DNA from: Blastomyces gilchristii SLH14081
Lineage: Eukaryota; Ascomycota; Eurotiomycetes; Onygenales; Ajellomycetaceae
Length of the DNA stretch: 64,000 bases
Direction: 5' to 3'
Assembly: GCF_000003855.2 (NCBI RefSeq)
Contig: NW_003101665.1
Location: 248,001 to 312,000 of the forward strand
Below the pieces are notes generated by a model that was not told the origin of the DNA, made no database searches, and saw only the letters and a program-made list of their open reading frames with translations. Of this stretch, positions 63,369 to 64,000 are shown one piece after another. The translations under genes and the position numbers were made by a program. How positions within the stretch are numbered: position 1 is the first letter of the stretch; each line of letters opens with the position of its first letter.

Positions 63369-64000
63369 TTAACTCTTCTCTTCTCTGATTATATATAGTT
63401 TCTATCAATCAAGAGCTGTGATCTTAGATAATACAGAACTCAGAGTTCAGATCAGATAATTATAGCTGACTTATTTTGCAACATATTATCAGCTACAGCT
63501 GCAGAGTCTCTTATCAAGAATATTCTCAATCTCTTACTCAAGTTCATTATCTTCTTCTATAATCCCTGGCAGCTGTCAGTTGAAAGTCAGTTGAGAAGAA
63601 AATGAGTCAGTGATAGTGCAGTAAAGCAAGCTTGTGTGAAACATATTATAAATCTCTGACAGAGTATTAAGACAGTAGTTATAGCTGTCTAGAACTTCTA
63701 TCACTGTGTATTTTATATAATGATAATTCAATGTACAGAATAAGTGTGTGATCTGTATATTTCTAAGATTCAATTATATAAGATCTTCTATCTTATACTA
63801 CTCTGCAGAATCTTATCAGATCTTAACTTAATCTTCTTAATCTTGTTTAACACTTGTTATGAAGACTTCTGCTCAGTTGTGAGTATCTCAGAGCTTTATC
63901 ACTATATTATCAGTAATCTGAATCAGACTGTGAGAATTTGATATGAACTGTGTAGTCTCTGAAAGATTCAACACTATTATATAATAACTGTGTGTGTAAG
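63369..64000 (-). pseudogene. Gypsy B5 pol, integrase C-terminus and chromodomain
   Basis: The frame 63576-63773 matches the integrase C-terminal part of B1-B4 (YKVIEVLxSxNY motif, here YTVIEVLDSYNY). The chromodomain follows at about 63390-63560 (EIENILDKR). The final codons run into a purine-rich tract next to the LTR. Confidence 0.85.

Larger units (their letters stand above)
63112..64000 (-). mobile_element. Ty3/Gypsy family B, copy B5, cut by the window edge
   Basis: 3' LTR plus the C-terminal part of pol. The LTR belongs to the short B3-like subtype. Confidence 0.88.

Overview
This window is a stack of decayed transposable elements nested inside one another. No host gene was recognised. 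It looks like an AT-rich, repeat-filled block of a filamentous fungus, probably an ascomycete. The evidence is a Tad1-type LINE with CCHC-finger ORF1, chromodomain Ty3/Gypsy retrotransposons, and almost every transposon frame broken by transition-type stop codons with near-total loss of CpG and of CC/GG, as in fungal repeat-directed mutation. Species cannot be named.

Left half (1-35094). The outer element is a minus-strand Gypsy copy, A3 (16138-35094, continuing left of the window). Into it went an LTR element C (its 3' end is 1-1537 plus 16092-16137), a second family-A copy A2 (16946-25173) and a Gypsy of another family, B1 (27776-33483). A Tad-like LINE (1538-16076, 15-bp target duplication) sits in the LTR of C. 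Family-A copy A1 (2773-11519) sits between the two ORFs of the LINE. A 506-bp hAT-type element (5115-5620, 8-bp duplication) sits in A1.

Right half (35095-64000). The host here is a fragmented copy of a long hAT-like element, called E. Inserted in it are a short hAT element (35742-47749) carrying Gypsy B2 (35992-47487), whose 5' LTR is in turn split by a complete 5.8-kb copy of E (41473-47296); Gypsy B3 (48153-53808); Gypsy B4 (55701-61353); a SINE-like insertion (62056-62430); and a third short hAT element cut by Gypsy B5 (63112 to the window end). Two parts of E lie in opposite orientation, joined near 54034.

Family A has 166-167 bp LTRs with perfect 8-bp end repeats, gag with a CCHC knuckle, pol in the order protease, RT, RNase H, integrase, and a long 3' segment with a reading frame on the opposite strand. 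Family B has 257-315 bp LTRs, gag with a CCHC knuckle, a gag/pol stop-start overlap (ATGA), and pol ending in a chromodomain whose stop codon touches the 3' LTR. In family B an 11-base word two bases after the 5' LTR pairs with an 11-base word inside the LTR, and the pair co-varies between copies. This is the signature of Tf1/sushi-type self-primed reverse transcription. All coding regions are pseudogenes as read; domain calls come from reading through stops.
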